From: Mesorhizobium amorphae CCNWGS0123 | Lineage (GTDB): Bacteria; Pseudomonadota; Alphaproteobacteria; Rhizobiales; Rhizobiaceae | Length of the DNA: 64,000 nt | NCBI RefSeq assembly: GCF_001686985.1 | Contig: NZ_CP015318.1 | Span: 4,834,001-4,898,000 of the forward strand | Direction of reading: 5' to 3' | Shown here: piece by piece, positions 17,547-26,930 of the stretch | Position numbering within the stretch: position 1 is the first letter of the stretch | Layout: each line of letters starts with the position of its first letter | Notes under the pieces: generated by a model | What the model was told of the DNA's origin: nothing | Databases searched by the model: none | What the model saw: only the letters and a program-made list of their open reading frames with translations | Position numbers and translations under genes: made by a program

Positions 17547-19753
17547 CAGCCGCCCCTGCCGATCCGCTGCAGCCAGGTGTCTTCGTCGATCACCTCTATG
17601 CCGAGATCGGTGGCAACCTTCAGCTTGGAGCCGGCGCCCGGCCCCGCCACCACCAGGTCGGTCTTCGCGGAAACCGAGCCCGCGACCTTGGCTCCCAGAC
17701 GTTCGGCCATCGCCTTGGCTTCGGAGCGCGTCACCTTTTCCAGCGTGCCGGTGAACACGATCGTCTTGCCGGCGACCTCGCTGCCGGCCGAGACATCCAC
17801 GACGTACGGCTTCGGCTTGACCTGCTTGAGCAGCGCATCAAGCACATCGTCATTGCGTTCATTGCCGAAGAAATCGCGAAGCGCGCCGATCACCGTATCG
17901 CCAATGCCGTTGATCGATGGGAAGACGCTGTGCGGATCGGCCGCCGCCGCTGTCTCCTTGCCGATGCGGATCAGCTCCTCGATGGTCGAGAAGGTCCGGG
18001 CAAGCACGGCGGCCGTCGTATCGCCGATGTGGCGGATGCCCAGCGCGAAGATGAAACGGTCGAGTTCCGGTTCGCGGCGGGAGTCGATGGCTGCAAAAAG
18101 CTTGTCGAGACCTTCATAGTTGCGGTCCTCGACACTGCGCACGTTCTTGCGCGTCTTGCCCGATGCAGCCTCGCGCTGCCTGGCCTGCTCCTCACGCCGC
18201 TCGGCCAGCGCCTTGGTGACGGCGGGACGACGATCCTTGAGCGTGAAGATATCGGCGGCTGTTTTGATCAATCCCGCATTGAAGAAAGTGTCGATGTTCT
18301 CGGCGCCCAGCCCTTCTATGTCCAGGGCGCCGCGTGACACGAAGTGGCGCAATCCTTCCACCGCTTGCGCGGCGCAGATCAACTCGCCGGTGCAGCGCCG
18401 GCGGGAATCCTCCTTGCCGGTCTTCTCGTTGATCTCGCGCGTCGCGGGCGAGCCGCAGATCGGACAGCTATGCGGGAATTCGTACGGCGCGGCATCGGAC
18501 GGACGCTTGTCGATGACGACACTCACGATCTGCGGAATGACGTCCCCCGCCCGCTGGATCACCACCGTGTCGCCGATGCGTATGTCGATGCCGTCGCGGA
18601 TCGGCTGGCCGGTGCTGTCCAGACCCTTGATGTAGTCCTCATTGTGAAGCGTGACGTTCTCGACCACCACGCCGCCGACCGTGACGGGGGCAAGCCGTGC
18701 AACCGGCGCCAGCGTGCCGGTGCGGCCGACCTGGATGTCGATCTTCTGCACTGTCGTCATCGCCTGTTCGGCCGGAAACTTGTGAGCGACGGCCCAGCGC
18801 GGTTCGCCGGTGACGAAGCCCCATCTGCGCTGCAGCTCCAGCTGGTCAACCTTGTAGACGACGCCGTCTATGTCATAGCCGAGCGAGGAGCGCTGCTCCT
18901 CGATCAAATGGTAGTGCGCGACCAGTTCCTCTACCGATTTCGCCCGCACCATCAGCGGACTGATCTTGAAGCCCCAATCAGCGAACTTTTGCACCGATTC
19001 ATACTGGGTCGGAGCGGGATCCTCCGACGTATAACCCCAGGCGTAGGCGAAGAATTTGAGGTTGCGGCTGGCGGTGACCGATGGATCCTTCTGGCGCAGC
19101 GACCCGGCCGCCGTGTTGCGCGGATTGACATAGTCCTGACCGCCGGCTGCAGCCGAGCGTTGCTTCAGCGCCTCGAATTCCGCGTAGGTCATGTAGACCT
19201 CGCCACGTATTTCGATCGTCTCAGGCCAGCCTGAGCCCTTCAGCGTCTTCGGGATGTCAGCGATCGTCTTGAGATTGGCGGTGATGTCCTCGCCGACGGC
19301 GCCGTCGCCGCGCGTTGCACCCTGCACGAACACGCCGCCTTCATAACGCAGCGAAGCCGACAGCCCGTCGATCTTCGGCTCAGCCGTGAAGGCGATGTCC
19401 AGATCCTTGTCGCGGTCGAAGAACCGACGGCCGCGTTCGATGAAGTCGGTGACGTCCTCGTCTGTGTACGCCTTGGCGAGGCTGAGCATCGGCACCGCAT
19501 GGCGCACCTTGGCAAAGCCTTCCGCCGGCGGCGCGCCGACCCGACGCGACGGCGAATCCTCGCGGACCAGACCGGGGAACCGTTCCTCGATGGCAAGGTT
19601 GCGCCGCGCCAGCGCGTCATATTCCGCGTCCGAGATCGTCGGCGCATCCTCGGTATGGTAGCGCCGGTCGTGCTCGGCAATCTCTGCCGCCAGCCGCTCC
19701 AGCTCGCTGGCTGCCTCGCTTTCGCTGAGCGAATCGACAGGTTTTTCCGACAT
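17546..19753 (-). CDS. ligA: NAD+-dependent DNA ligase
   Basis: This 735-residue enzyme seals nicks in replication and repair using NAD+. Order of domains: Ia NAD-binding (about 15-75), adenylation domain with the catalytic Lys127 in EPKIDG, OB fold, a four-Cys zinc finger (CPICGS to CTGELICAAQ), helix-hairpin-helix repeats and a C-terminal BRCT (about 655-730). An insertion with many charged residues (EERREEQARQREAASGKTRK, about 525-545) before the HhH region is longer than in E. coli LigA. It follows recN by 153 nt. Confidence 0.96.
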   Translation of the reverse strand: MSEKPVDSLSESEAASELERLAAEIAEHDRRYHTEDAPTISDAEYDALARRNLAIEERFPGLVREDSPSRRVGAPPAEGFAKVRHAVPMLSLAKAYTDEDVTDFIERGRRFFDRDKDLDIAFTAEPKIDGLSASLRYEGGVFVQGATRGDGAVGEDITANLKTIADIPKTLKGSGWPETIEIRGEVYMTYAEFEALKQRSAAAGGQDYVNPRNTAAGSLRQKDPSVTASRNLKFFAYAWGYTSEDPAPTQYESVQKFADWGFKISPLMVRAKSVEELVAHYHLIEEQRSSLGYDIDGVVYKVDQLELQRRWGFVTGEPRWAVAHKFPAEQAMTTVQKIDIQVGRTGTLAPVARLAPVTVGGVVVENVTLHNEDYIKGLDSTGQPIRDGIDIRIGDTVVIQRAGDVIPQIVSVVIDKRPSDAAPYEFPHSCPICGSPATREINEKTGKEDSRRRCTGELICAAQAVEGLRHFVSRGALDIEGLGAENIDTFFNAGLIKTAADIFTLKDRRPAVTKALAERREEQARQREAASGKTRKNVRSVEDRNYEGLDKLFAAIDSRREPELDRFIFALGIRHIGDTTAAVLARTFSTIEELIRIGKETAAAADPHSVFPSINGIGDTVIGALRDFFGNERNDDVLDALLKQVKPKPYVVDVSAGSEVAGKTIVFTGTLEKVTRSEAKAMAERLGAKVAGSVSAKTDLVVAGPGAGSKLKVATDLGIEVIDEDTWLQRIGRGG

Positions 19754-19906
19754 GCTTTTCTTCCCTGAACGTGGCGCGACACAATAGAACAGGATTCTCT
19801 CATGAGGGAGAGACCTGGCACGGGAAAATCATTCCTGAACAGCGGGATGGAGCCATATCCTGACTCTGTCCGAAAGACCGGGCTTTCAGCTCCGGATGGC
19901 GTGTGG

Positions 19907-21580
19907 CTAAGCCGCGGCCGTATTCTCGCGCAGCAGCCGTTCAGCCGCGGCGCGCGCCTCGTCGGTGATGGTGGCGCCGGCCAGCATGCGCGCGATCTCC
20001 TCCTGGCGCGCCGCCCGGTCCATCTCGGCGATGCCGGTGGCGACCTTGTCGGTGCCGCCGGATTTGGAGATCAGGAAATGCGTCGCCGCGCGCGCCGCCA
20101 CCTGCGGCGCATGCGTCACCGAAAGCACTTGAACGCGCATCGACAGCCGCGCCAGCCGCTGGCCGATGGCGTCCGCCACCGCGCCGCCAACCCCGGTGTC
20201 GATCTCGTCGAAGACCAGCGTCGGTGCCGAGCCGCGGTCCGCCAGCGCCACTTTCAGTGCCAGCAGGAAACGCGAAAGCTCGCCGCCGGAAGCAACCTTC
20301 ATCATCGGCCCCGGCCTCGTGCCGGGATTGGTGCGCACCCAGAACTCGACCTGGTCGATGCCCTCTTCCATCCGGCTTTCGGCGTCGCTGGTCATCGAAA
20401 CGATGAACTCGGCCCGTTCGAGCTTCAGCGCCGGCAATTCGGCCATCACGGCTCTGGTGAGCCCTATCGCCGCGGCATGGCGAAGCGACGACAGCTGTGC
20501 GGCGGAAATATCGTAGGCCTCGCGCGCGGCGGCGGCCTGCTTCTCCAGTCCGTGCAGGCGCTCTTCACCAGCATCGAGATCGGCGAGGTCGGCGGCCATC
20601 GTGTCGCGCAGTTGCGCCAGATCGTCGACCGCCACGCTGTGCTTGCGCGAGGCGGCGCGCAGCGCAAACAGCCGCTCTTCCGCTTTCTCCAGCCGCTGCG
20701 GGTCATATTCGGTGGCGCGAAGTGCTGCCTCGACACCCGACTGCGCTGCGTCAAGCGACAGCATTGCCTCGTCGAGCGACTTGACCACATCGTCGAGCAG
20801 ACCGGGCGCTTCCGTCACCTTGCGCTGCAGCCGCCGCAAAAGGCTGGCCAGTTGCGGCAAGGGCGAGGATGGCCCCGACAGCACGTCCTGCGCATCATGG
20901 ATTTCCGAGGCGATCTTCTCCGCCCGCATCATCGTGGCGCGCAGCTCCGCCAACTGCGACTCTTCGCCGGGCTGGGGATCGAGCTTGGCCAGTTCCGCGA
21001 CCGAGGCGCGCAGATAGTCTGCCTCTCTCGCCGCCGCCTCGACCTTGGCGCGGTGTTTGGCAAAGTCCTGCTCGCAGCTTCGCCAGTAGCGCCACGCCTC
21101 GCCTGTCGCGCGCGCGGCGCCTAGATGGCCGCCGAAACTGTCGAGCAAGTCGCGATGCGCGCCCGGATCGACCAGCGCCCGCTCGTCGTGCTGGCCGTGG
21201 ATCTCGACCAGCGCATGGCCGATATCGCGCATCAGGGTGACGCTGGACGGTTGGTCGTTGACGAAGACGCGCGTACGGCCATCGGCCGTCTGCACCCGGC
21301 GCAGGATGATGTCGCCGTCGTCCTCGATGGCGTTTTCGGCGAGCAGCGCCCGGGCCGGATGATTGCGCGGCACGTCGAACACCGCGATGACTTGGCCCTG
21401 TGCCGCGCCGTGGCGGACCAGCGAAGCGTCGCCGCGGGCGCCGAGCGCCAGCGACAACGCGTCAAGCAGGATGGATTTTCCGGCGCCAGTTTCGCCCGTC
21501 AGCACGGAGAGGCCGGGCAAGAAGTCGATGTCCAGCTTCTCGATCAGAACGATATCGCGGATCGACAGCCTGGAAAGCAT
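19907..21580 (-). CDS. recN: DNA repair protein RecN
   Basis: This 557-residue SMC-like ATPase acts in double-strand-break repair. Walker A GETGAGKS is at 29-36. Long coiled-coil arms follow (about 150-360), then the Walker B/D-loop TLVFDEIDTGVGG and a late ABC signature (KVASGGELSRFLLALK). Start MLSRLSIRDIVLIEKL matches the family N-terminus. The ATG shares one base with the bamD stop, so it is coupled to the dcw-downstream genes. Confidence 0.95.
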   Translation of the reverse strand: MLSRLSIRDIVLIEKLDIDFLPGLSVLTGETGAGKSILLDALSLALGARGDASLVRHGAAQGQVIAVFDVPRNHPARALLAENAIEDDGDIILRRVQTADGRTRVFVNDQPSSVTLMRDIGHALVEIHGQHDERALVDPGAHRDLLDSFGGHLGAARATGEAWRYWRSCEQDFAKHRAKVEAAAREADYLRASVAELAKLDPQPGEESQLAELRATMMRAEKIASEIHDAQDVLSGPSSPLPQLASLLRRLQRKVTEAPGLLDDVVKSLDEAMLSLDAAQSGVEAALRATEYDPQRLEKAEERLFALRAASRKHSVAVDDLAQLRDTMAADLADLDAGEERLHGLEKQAAAAREAYDISAAQLSSLRHAAAIGLTRAVMAELPALKLERAEFIVSMTSDAESRMEEGIDQVEFWVRTNPGTRPGPMMKVASGGELSRFLLALKVALADRGSAPTLVFDEIDTGVGGAVADAIGQRLARLSMRVQVLSVTHAPQVAARAATHFLISKSGGTDKVATGIAEMDRAARQEEIARMLAGATITDEARAAAERLLRENTAAA

Positions 21581-22449
21581 CAGGCGCCGGTGATCAGCTT
21601 CCCGGCCTTGGAGATCCACGACCCGGCATTCTCACGCGGCTGAAGCCCGTTGCTCTGCAGGAGCTTGTAGGAATCCTTGTACCACTGGCTGTCGGGATAG
21701 TTGGTGCCGAGCACTGCCGCCGCGGTCTGCGCTTCCGACGTCAGCCCCATCGCATAGTAGCTCTCGGTCAGGCGGGCCAACGCTTCCTCGACATGGCGGG
21801 TGTTGGAATAGTTCTCGACCACATTGCGGAACCGCTTGACGGCGGCGATGTATTCGCGGCGCTCGAGATAGTAGCGGCCGATCTGCATCTCCTTGCCGGC
21901 CAGCTGGTCGGTGGCGAAGCGGATCTTCTCCTTGGCGTCGTCGACATATTCGGACGTCGGCCAGCGCGTCACCAGATCCTGCATGGTCTGCACGGTCTGG
22001 CGTGCTTCCTTCTGGTCCTGGGTGACGTCCTTGATCTGCCGGTAGTAGCTCAGGCCGATGATGTACTGCGCGTAAGCCGCATCGTCGGTCGACGGATAAA
22101 GCGTCAGATAGCGCTTGGCCGAGCCGATCGCCTCGTCATAGTGGCCTGCGCGGTAATCGGCAAAGGCGCCCATCACCATCGATTTGCGGGCGAATTCCGA
22201 ATAGGGATGCTGGCGGTCGACGGCGTCGAACTTCTTGCTCGCCTCGTCCAGACGGCCGGCGTTCAGATTGGCCAGGCCCTGATTGTACAGAACGTCGGCC
22301 GGTTCGGTCTGGTCGACATAGGTCGACAGGTCGACGTCTTTCTCGGACGACATGCAGGCCGACAGGAAGAGCGATGGGACAACCACCGAAAGCGCCAGGA
22401 AAACAGCCCTATGCGGCGCTTTCGATTGACCAACTCGCTTGAAGAACAT
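21580..22449 (-). CDS. bamD: outer membrane protein assembly factor BamD (ComL-type lipoprotein)
   Basis: This 289-residue lipoprotein is the essential BAM-complex partner that handles outer-membrane beta-barrel substrates. A signal peptide ends in a lipobox LSAC with Cys32. About five TPR repeats follow (ADVLYNQGLANLNAGRLDEA is the first). Start at 22449 places the lipobox correctly; longer in-frame extensions lack sense. It lies 217 nt downstream of lpxC, which links lipid A synthesis with outer-membrane protein assembly. Confidence 0.94.
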   Translation of the reverse strand: MFFKRVGQSKAPHRAVFLALSVVVPSLFLSACMSSEKDVDLSTYVDQTEPADVLYNQGLANLNAGRLDEASKKFDAVDRQHPYSEFARKSMVMGAFADYRAGHYDEAIGSAKRYLTLYPSTDDAAYAQYIIGLSYYRQIKDVTQDQKEARQTVQTMQDLVTRWPTSEYVDDAKEKIRFATDQLAGKEMQIGRYYLERREYIAAVKRFRNVVENYSNTRHVEEALARLTESYYAMGLTSEAQTAAAVLGTNYPDSQWYKDSYKLLQSNGLQPRENAGSWISKAGKLITGA

Positions 22450-22666
22450 GATTGGATTCCGCCCTTTCGGCGTCATTTCAGTCGTCATTTCGGGTCTGGG
22501 GCAGCAGCCATAAACCATAACCGCCTTGCCCGGCAACGCTATCTCCGGCCAATCGCACATTTTTGTGGCGGTTTGGCGGTAGGCCCGTGACCGTATGATT
22601 TCACCAACCCGTGATGCATCCATGCAACACAGCCCGGCGGCCAGCAAGCCAGAAAATCGTTAAGAA

Positions 22667-23614
22667 TCAGATCATCCAGGGCGCATAGACGGGCGCGCTG
22701 ACGGCGCTCATCTCAGCGCTCCGACCGCGTTCGCGGCGTGTCGTTTCGACGATCTCGAATGCCGAACGGTCGGACAAAAGCCGCCGCAACGCCGCCGCAT
22801 TCATCCTGTGGCCGCCGCGATAGGAGCGGAAGCAGCCGATGAAGCGGGCGCCGGCCAGTGCCAGGTCGCCCATTGCGTCCAGCGTCTTGTGGCGCGCGAA
22901 CTCATTGGGATAGCGCAAGCCGCCCATGTTGATGACGCGGTTGTCGTCGCCGATCACCAGCGAGTTTTCCAGCGACGAGCCGAGCGCGTAGCCGGCCGCC
23001 CACAGCCGTTCGACATCCTTCATGAAACCGAAGGTGCGGGCGCGCGCGATGTCGCGGCGGAAAATGTCGGCATTAATGTCGGACGCGAACAGCTGACGGC
23101 CGATCGCCGGGCTTTCGAAATCGATCTCGATCTCGAAGCGGGTGCCGTCATAGGGCCGGAATTCCGCCCAGGACGCGCCGTTCTCGATGCGAACCGGCTT
23201 GACCACCCTTATGTAGCGGCGCTTGACCGGCAGCGTCTCGACGCCGGCCTGGTCGAAGGCTTCCACGAACGCGATCGCGCTGCCGTCCAGGATCGGGACT
23301 TCGGGGCCGTCGATCTCGATGATGAGATTGTCGAGGCCAAGGCCGAAGACCGTGGCCATCAGGTGCTCGACGGTGCCGATGTGCTCGCCCGCCGGATCGC
23401 CCAGCATGGTGCAGAGGTCGGTCGCGCCGACTTCGGAGACAAGGGCGCGGAACTCGCGGCTCTCGCCGCCATTTGTAAGCTGGAAAAGGATGCCGGTGTC
23501 GGCGTCCGCGGGCAGGAATTGAACGGTAACGGGCTTGCCGCTGTGAACGCCGGTGCCAGTCAGCGTCGCACGCGATTTAAGTGTCGTCTGATAGTCTTGC
23601 AAGACAAACCCCAT
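22667..23614 (-). CDS. lpxC: UDP-3-O-acyl-N-acetylglucosamine deacetylase
   Basis: This 315-residue zinc amidase catalyses the first committed step of lipid A synthesis. Visible motifs are TLTGTGVHSGKPV near the start, the zinc ligand in TVEHLMA, and the other two in FARHKTLDAMGDLALAG. It sits downstream of ftsZ, the classic envA position. A 281-nt gap with an inverted repeat separates it from ftsZ, so it probably has its own promoter. The C-terminus (about 290-315) is a short extension. Confidence 0.96.
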   Translation of the reverse strand: MGFVLQDYQTTLKSRATLTGTGVHSGKPVTVQFLPADADTGILFQLTNGGESREFRALVSEVGATDLCTMLGDPAGEHIGTVEHLMATVFGLGLDNLIIEIDGPEVPILDGSAIAFVEAFDQAGVETLPVKRRYIRVVKPVRIENGASWAEFRPYDGTRFEIEIDFESPAIGRQLFASDINADIFRRDIARARTFGFMKDVERLWAAGYALGSSLENSLVIGDDNRVINMGGLRYPNEFARHKTLDAMGDLALAGARFIGCFRSYRGGHRMNAAALRRLLSDRSAFEIVETTRRERGRSAEMSAVSAPVYAPWMI

Positions 23615-23836
23615 AAGCCCAAACTGCCATCGTCCGCTTCATCAGCCCTGAGGGCGCGCGGCTCTTGAAGTGATCGGCAGGCAGGGCCAACTCCCCGAAT
23701 CCCGGCAAACCGAAGGTAATCCGGGCGAAGATAGTGGTCCGGGTGGGAGACTCCAAATCACGGTTTCTTTCCTGCTGTAACCGCGACCTGGAGCGAGACA
23801 CCTCTCGTAACACTCTGTTTTACAACTTCTTTTTGC

Positions 23837-23894
23837 GTTAACAGGCAAACAATCGCTTGTCTGCCTGTTAACGATTGTTACGGACCGTTAACAG
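23837..23894. repeat. inverted repeat with a third TTAACAGG copy, after ftsZ
   Basis: GTTAACAGGCA (23837-23847) and TGCCTGTTAAC (23862-23872) are perfect 11-bp complements around a 14-nt loop, itself partly paired (ACAA/TTGT). A third GTTAACAGG lies at 23887-23895, overlapping the ftsZ stop region. On the ftsZ strand no T-run follows the stem, so it is not a standard intrinsic terminator. It could slow transcription from ftsZ into lpxC or bind a protein. Confidence 0.5.
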
Positions 23895-23895
23895 G

Positions 23896-25554
23896 TCAGT
23901 TGGCCTGGCGGCGCAGGAAAGCCGGAATCTCCAGCTGGTCGTCTTCCTGCACAGCCCGGCTCTGCGGCGTCAGCCGGCCCTGCTCGTCCAGCTGCCCGCG
24001 ACGCGGCGCGTAGAGCTGCGGATCCTGGCTGGCAAGACGGCGCACTTCCGGTGCCGCCTGGCGCAGTTTGGGTTCGCGCGGCTGCGCCGGCTGCAACCGT
24101 GCAGGCTCTTCCTCACGACGCGTCAGCCCATTGGTCAGGCGCTTGAGCAGGCCCATCGGGCCGCCGCTCTCATGGTGGTCGGCCGGGCGGCTCTTGGCTT
24201 CCACTTCCGCCTTCACCACCGGCGGAAAATCCTCGACGCGCGGCATACGCTGCGGTGCGGCGGCGACCGGCTGCGGCATTTCCCGCAGCGGTGCGGGCTG
24301 CACGACCTGCTGCTGAACCACCGGCTGCGGCTGGGCAGGCGGCGCCTGGAAGATCTTGCTCTGCGGGCGGAACTCTTCCGCGTGGGCAGCCGGACGCGGC
24401 TGCGCCATGGCGGCCGCATTGGCCTCGGCAAGCTGGATGGCCTCGGCCACCGGATCCACCGCGCGCGGCTCGTAGGCCGCCTGCTGGACAGGTGCCGGAC
24501 GGCTTTCCGCGATCGCGGCTGCCGGGCGGCTGACCGGCTTCTGCGGCGCGGCGCGGATCGAGATCGGTGCCGCGGCGATTTCAGCCGCGGACTTGTCGAT
24601 GCCGGTTGCCACCACCGAGACGCGGATCACGCCTTCGAGCTCTTCGTCGAACGTGGCGCCCAGGATGATGTTGGCGTCCTGGTCGACCTCTTCGCGGATA
24701 CGGGTCGCGGCCTCATCAACCTCGAACAGCGTCAGGTCGCGGCCGCCGGTGATCGAGATCAGCAGGCCCTTGGCGCCCTTCATCGAGGTCTCGTCGAGCA
24801 GCGGGTTGGCGATCGCTGCCTCGGCGGCGGCCATGGCGCGGCCCTCGCCCGAAGCTTCGCCCGTGCCCATCATTGCCTTGCCCATCTCGCGCATCACCGA
24901 ACGGACGTCAGCGAAGTCGAGATTGATCAGGCCTTCCTTGACCATCAGGTCGGTGATGCAGGCGACGCCGGAGTAGAGCACCTGGTCGGCCATGGCGAAG
25001 GCATCGGCGAAGGTGGTCTTGTCATTGGCCAGCCGGAACAGGTTCTGGTTGGGGATGACGATCAGCGTATCGACGCATTTCTGCAGTTCCTCGATGCCCA
25101 GGTCGGCCGTCTTCATGCGGCGCTGGCCTTCGAAATGGAACGGCTTGGTGACGACGCCGACGGTGAGGATCCCCTTCTCACGCGCGGCCCGCGCCACCAC
25201 CGGCGCAGCACCCGTGCCGGTGCCGCCGCCCATGCCGGCGGTGACGAAGCACATATGGGTGTTGGAGAGATGATCGATGATCTCGTCGATGCATTCCTCA
25301 GCCGCCGCGCGTCCGACTTCCGGCTGCGATCCGGCACCGAGCCCCTCGGTGACATGCGCACCGAGCTGGATCAGCCGCTCAGCCTTCGACATGGTCAGTG
25401 CCTGGGCGTCGGTGTTGGCCACCACGAATTCGACACCGCGCAAGCCGGCGGTGATCATGTTGTTGACGGCATTGCCGCCGCCGCCGCCGACACCGAACAC
25501 GGTGATGCGTGGCTTCAGCTCGGTGATGTCCGGCTTTTGCAGATTGATCGTCAT
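23896..25554 (-). CDS. ftsZ: cell division protein FtsZ with long C-terminal linker
   Basis: This 552-residue tubulin-like GTPase forms the Z-ring. GGGTGTG is at 109-115 and the T7-loop region reads NLDFADVRSVM. The GTPase core ends near 320. A roughly 215-residue Q/P/A-rich linker follows (for example PAQPQPVVQQQVVQPAP). The conserved C-terminal peptide LEIPAFLRRQAN binds FtsA and other partners. Long linkers are normal in rhizobial FtsZ1. It lies 67 nt after ftsA. Confidence 0.98.
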   Translation of the reverse strand: MTINLQKPDITELKPRITVFGVGGGGGNAVNNMITAGLRGVEFVVANTDAQALTMSKAERLIQLGAHVTEGLGAGSQPEVGRAAAEECIDEIIDHLSNTHMCFVTAGMGGGTGTGAAPVVARAAREKGILTVGVVTKPFHFEGQRRMKTADLGIEELQKCVDTLIVIPNQNLFRLANDKTTFADAFAMADQVLYSGVACITDLMVKEGLINLDFADVRSVMREMGKAMMGTGEASGEGRAMAAAEAAIANPLLDETSMKGAKGLLISITGGRDLTLFEVDEAATRIREEVDQDANIILGATFDEELEGVIRVSVVATGIDKSAAEIAAAPISIRAAPQKPVSRPAAAIAESRPAPVQQAAYEPRAVDPVAEAIQLAEANAAAMAQPRPAAHAEEFRPQSKIFQAPPAQPQPVVQQQVVQPAPLREMPQPVAAAPQRMPRVEDFPPVVKAEVEAKSRPADHHESGGPMGLLKRLTNGLTRREEEPARLQPAQPREPKLRQAAPEVRRLASQDPQLYAPRRGQLDEQGRLTPQSRAVQEDDQLEIPAFLRRQAN

Positions 25555-25622
25555 TGTCTCCGTCCTTTGCCTTTCCCGCCGCTTCGCCGCTGCGGCCGCC
25601 TATGGGGCTGTCCCCGTCAATT

Positions 25623-26930
25623 TTAGAAACTGTCTCTCAACCACTGACTCATGCGATGCAGTTTTCCACCCGTTCCGGTCATCCTGAGACCGGAAATTCC
25701 TTTCGCAGGATGGCTCTCGAAGTTCGCCATCTGCGGATAGATCAGCAGCCCGACCGGGGTCGAGAATGCCGGCCCCTTGGCCGCTTCCGGCAGGCCCGCC
25801 ACGCCGAGCGGGCGGCCGATGCGCACATTGCGCCCGAGAATGCGGCGCGCCGCTTCCGGCAGGCCGGAAAGCTGGCTGGCGCCGCCGGTGAGCACGACAC
25901 GCTTGCCGACGGCGTTGCCGTAGCCGGACTTGTTCAGCCGGTCGCGCAAAAGCTCGAGCGTTTCGTCGATGCGGGCGCGGATGATGCGCGTCATCATCGA
26001 GCGCGGCACCTGCAGCGGCATCTCGCCCTCTTCGCCGATCGGCTGGATCGAAACCAGGTCGCGGTCGTCGGCGCTGCCGGGCAGCGCCGAGCCATGCATC
26101 ACCTTGAGCCGCTCGGCCGCGTCGAGCGAGGTCGACAGGCCCTTGGCCATATCCAGCGTCACATGGTTGCCGCCGATGGCGATGGCGTCGCCATGGACGA
26201 ACTTGCCTTCCGAGAACACCGAGATCGTCGTCGTGCCGCCGCCCATGTCGATGCAGGCCGCGCCCATTTCGAGCTCGTCGTCGACCAGGGCGGCAAGCCC
26301 GCTGGCATAGGGCGTCGCCACCATGCGCTCGACCGACAGATGCGAGCGGTTGATGCAGAGCTCCAGATTGCGCAGCGGCGCCGCATCGCCGGTCAGCACA
26401 TGCATGTCGACACCGAGCGATTCACCGACCATGCCGCGCGGATCGCGCACGCCGCGCTCGGAATCCAGCGAGAAGCCGACGGGAAGCGAATGGATCACCT
26501 CGCGTTCGGTCTTGAGCGCCTGCTTGGCGCCGGCGGCCAGCACCCGCTTGATGTCGGCCTCGTCGGCCTGATGGCCGCCAAGGTTGATGGTGGCCGAGTA
26601 GGCTTCGCTCTTCAGCCGGCCGGCCGTCATGTTGACGATCAGCGAATCCACCGTCAGCCCCGCCATGCGCTCGGCTGCGTCGACGGCGAGGCGGATGGCA
26701 TGCTCGGCGCGGTCGAGATCGACGACGACGCCCGACTTCACGCCTTGCGATTTCTGGTGGCCGATGCCGATCACCTGGATGCGATGCGAGCGTCCGCGCA
26801 ACAGCTTGCCGTCGTCGCGCGGCTTCAGCTTCGCCACCACGCAGCAAACCTTGCTCGAACCGACATCCAGCACCGTCAATGTGCCGGAGCGGCGCGAGGA
26901 GGCATCATTGTTGCCGCCGAGCCAGCTCAT
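25623..26930 (-). CDS. ftsA: cell division protein FtsA
   Basis: This 435-residue actin-like ATPase tethers FtsZ to the membrane. Phosphate loop 1 is VLDVGSSKVCCVV near residue 20; the second nucleotide motif is DMGGGTTTISVFSEGK. The C-terminal amphipathic helix that binds membrane is visible (KLHRMSQWLRDSF). Its ATG overlaps the ftsQ stop by 4 nt. Confidence 0.96.
   Translation of the reverse strand: MSWLGGNNDASSRRSGTLTVLDVGSSKVCCVVAKLKPRDDGKLLRGRSHRIQVIGIGHQKSQGVKSGVVVDLDRAEHAIRLAVDAAERMAGLTVDSLIVNMTAGRLKSEAYSATINLGGHQADEADIKRVLAAGAKQALKTEREVIHSLPVGFSLDSERGVRDPRGMVGESLGVDMHVLTGDAAPLRNLELCINRSHLSVERMVATPYASGLAALVDDELEMGAACIDMGGGTTTISVFSEGKFVHGDAIAIGGNHVTLDMAKGLSTSLDAAERLKVMHGSALPGSADDRDLVSIQPIGEEGEMPLQVPRSMMTRIIRARIDETLELLRDRLNKSGYGNAVGKRVVLTGGASQLSGLPEAARRILGRNVRIGRPLGVAGLPEAAKGPAFSTPVGLLIYPQMANFESHPAKGISGLRMTGTGGKLHRMSQWLRDSF

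Noticed and set aside
19802..21124. Plus-strand frame opposite recN
   Set aside because: Antisense shadow; recN motifs on the minus strand are unambiguous.
23837..23895. CtrA site (TTAA-N7-TTAA) after ftsZ
   Set aside because: The TTAA elements do not occur at the 7-nt spacing without mismatches; only the inverted repeat is certain.
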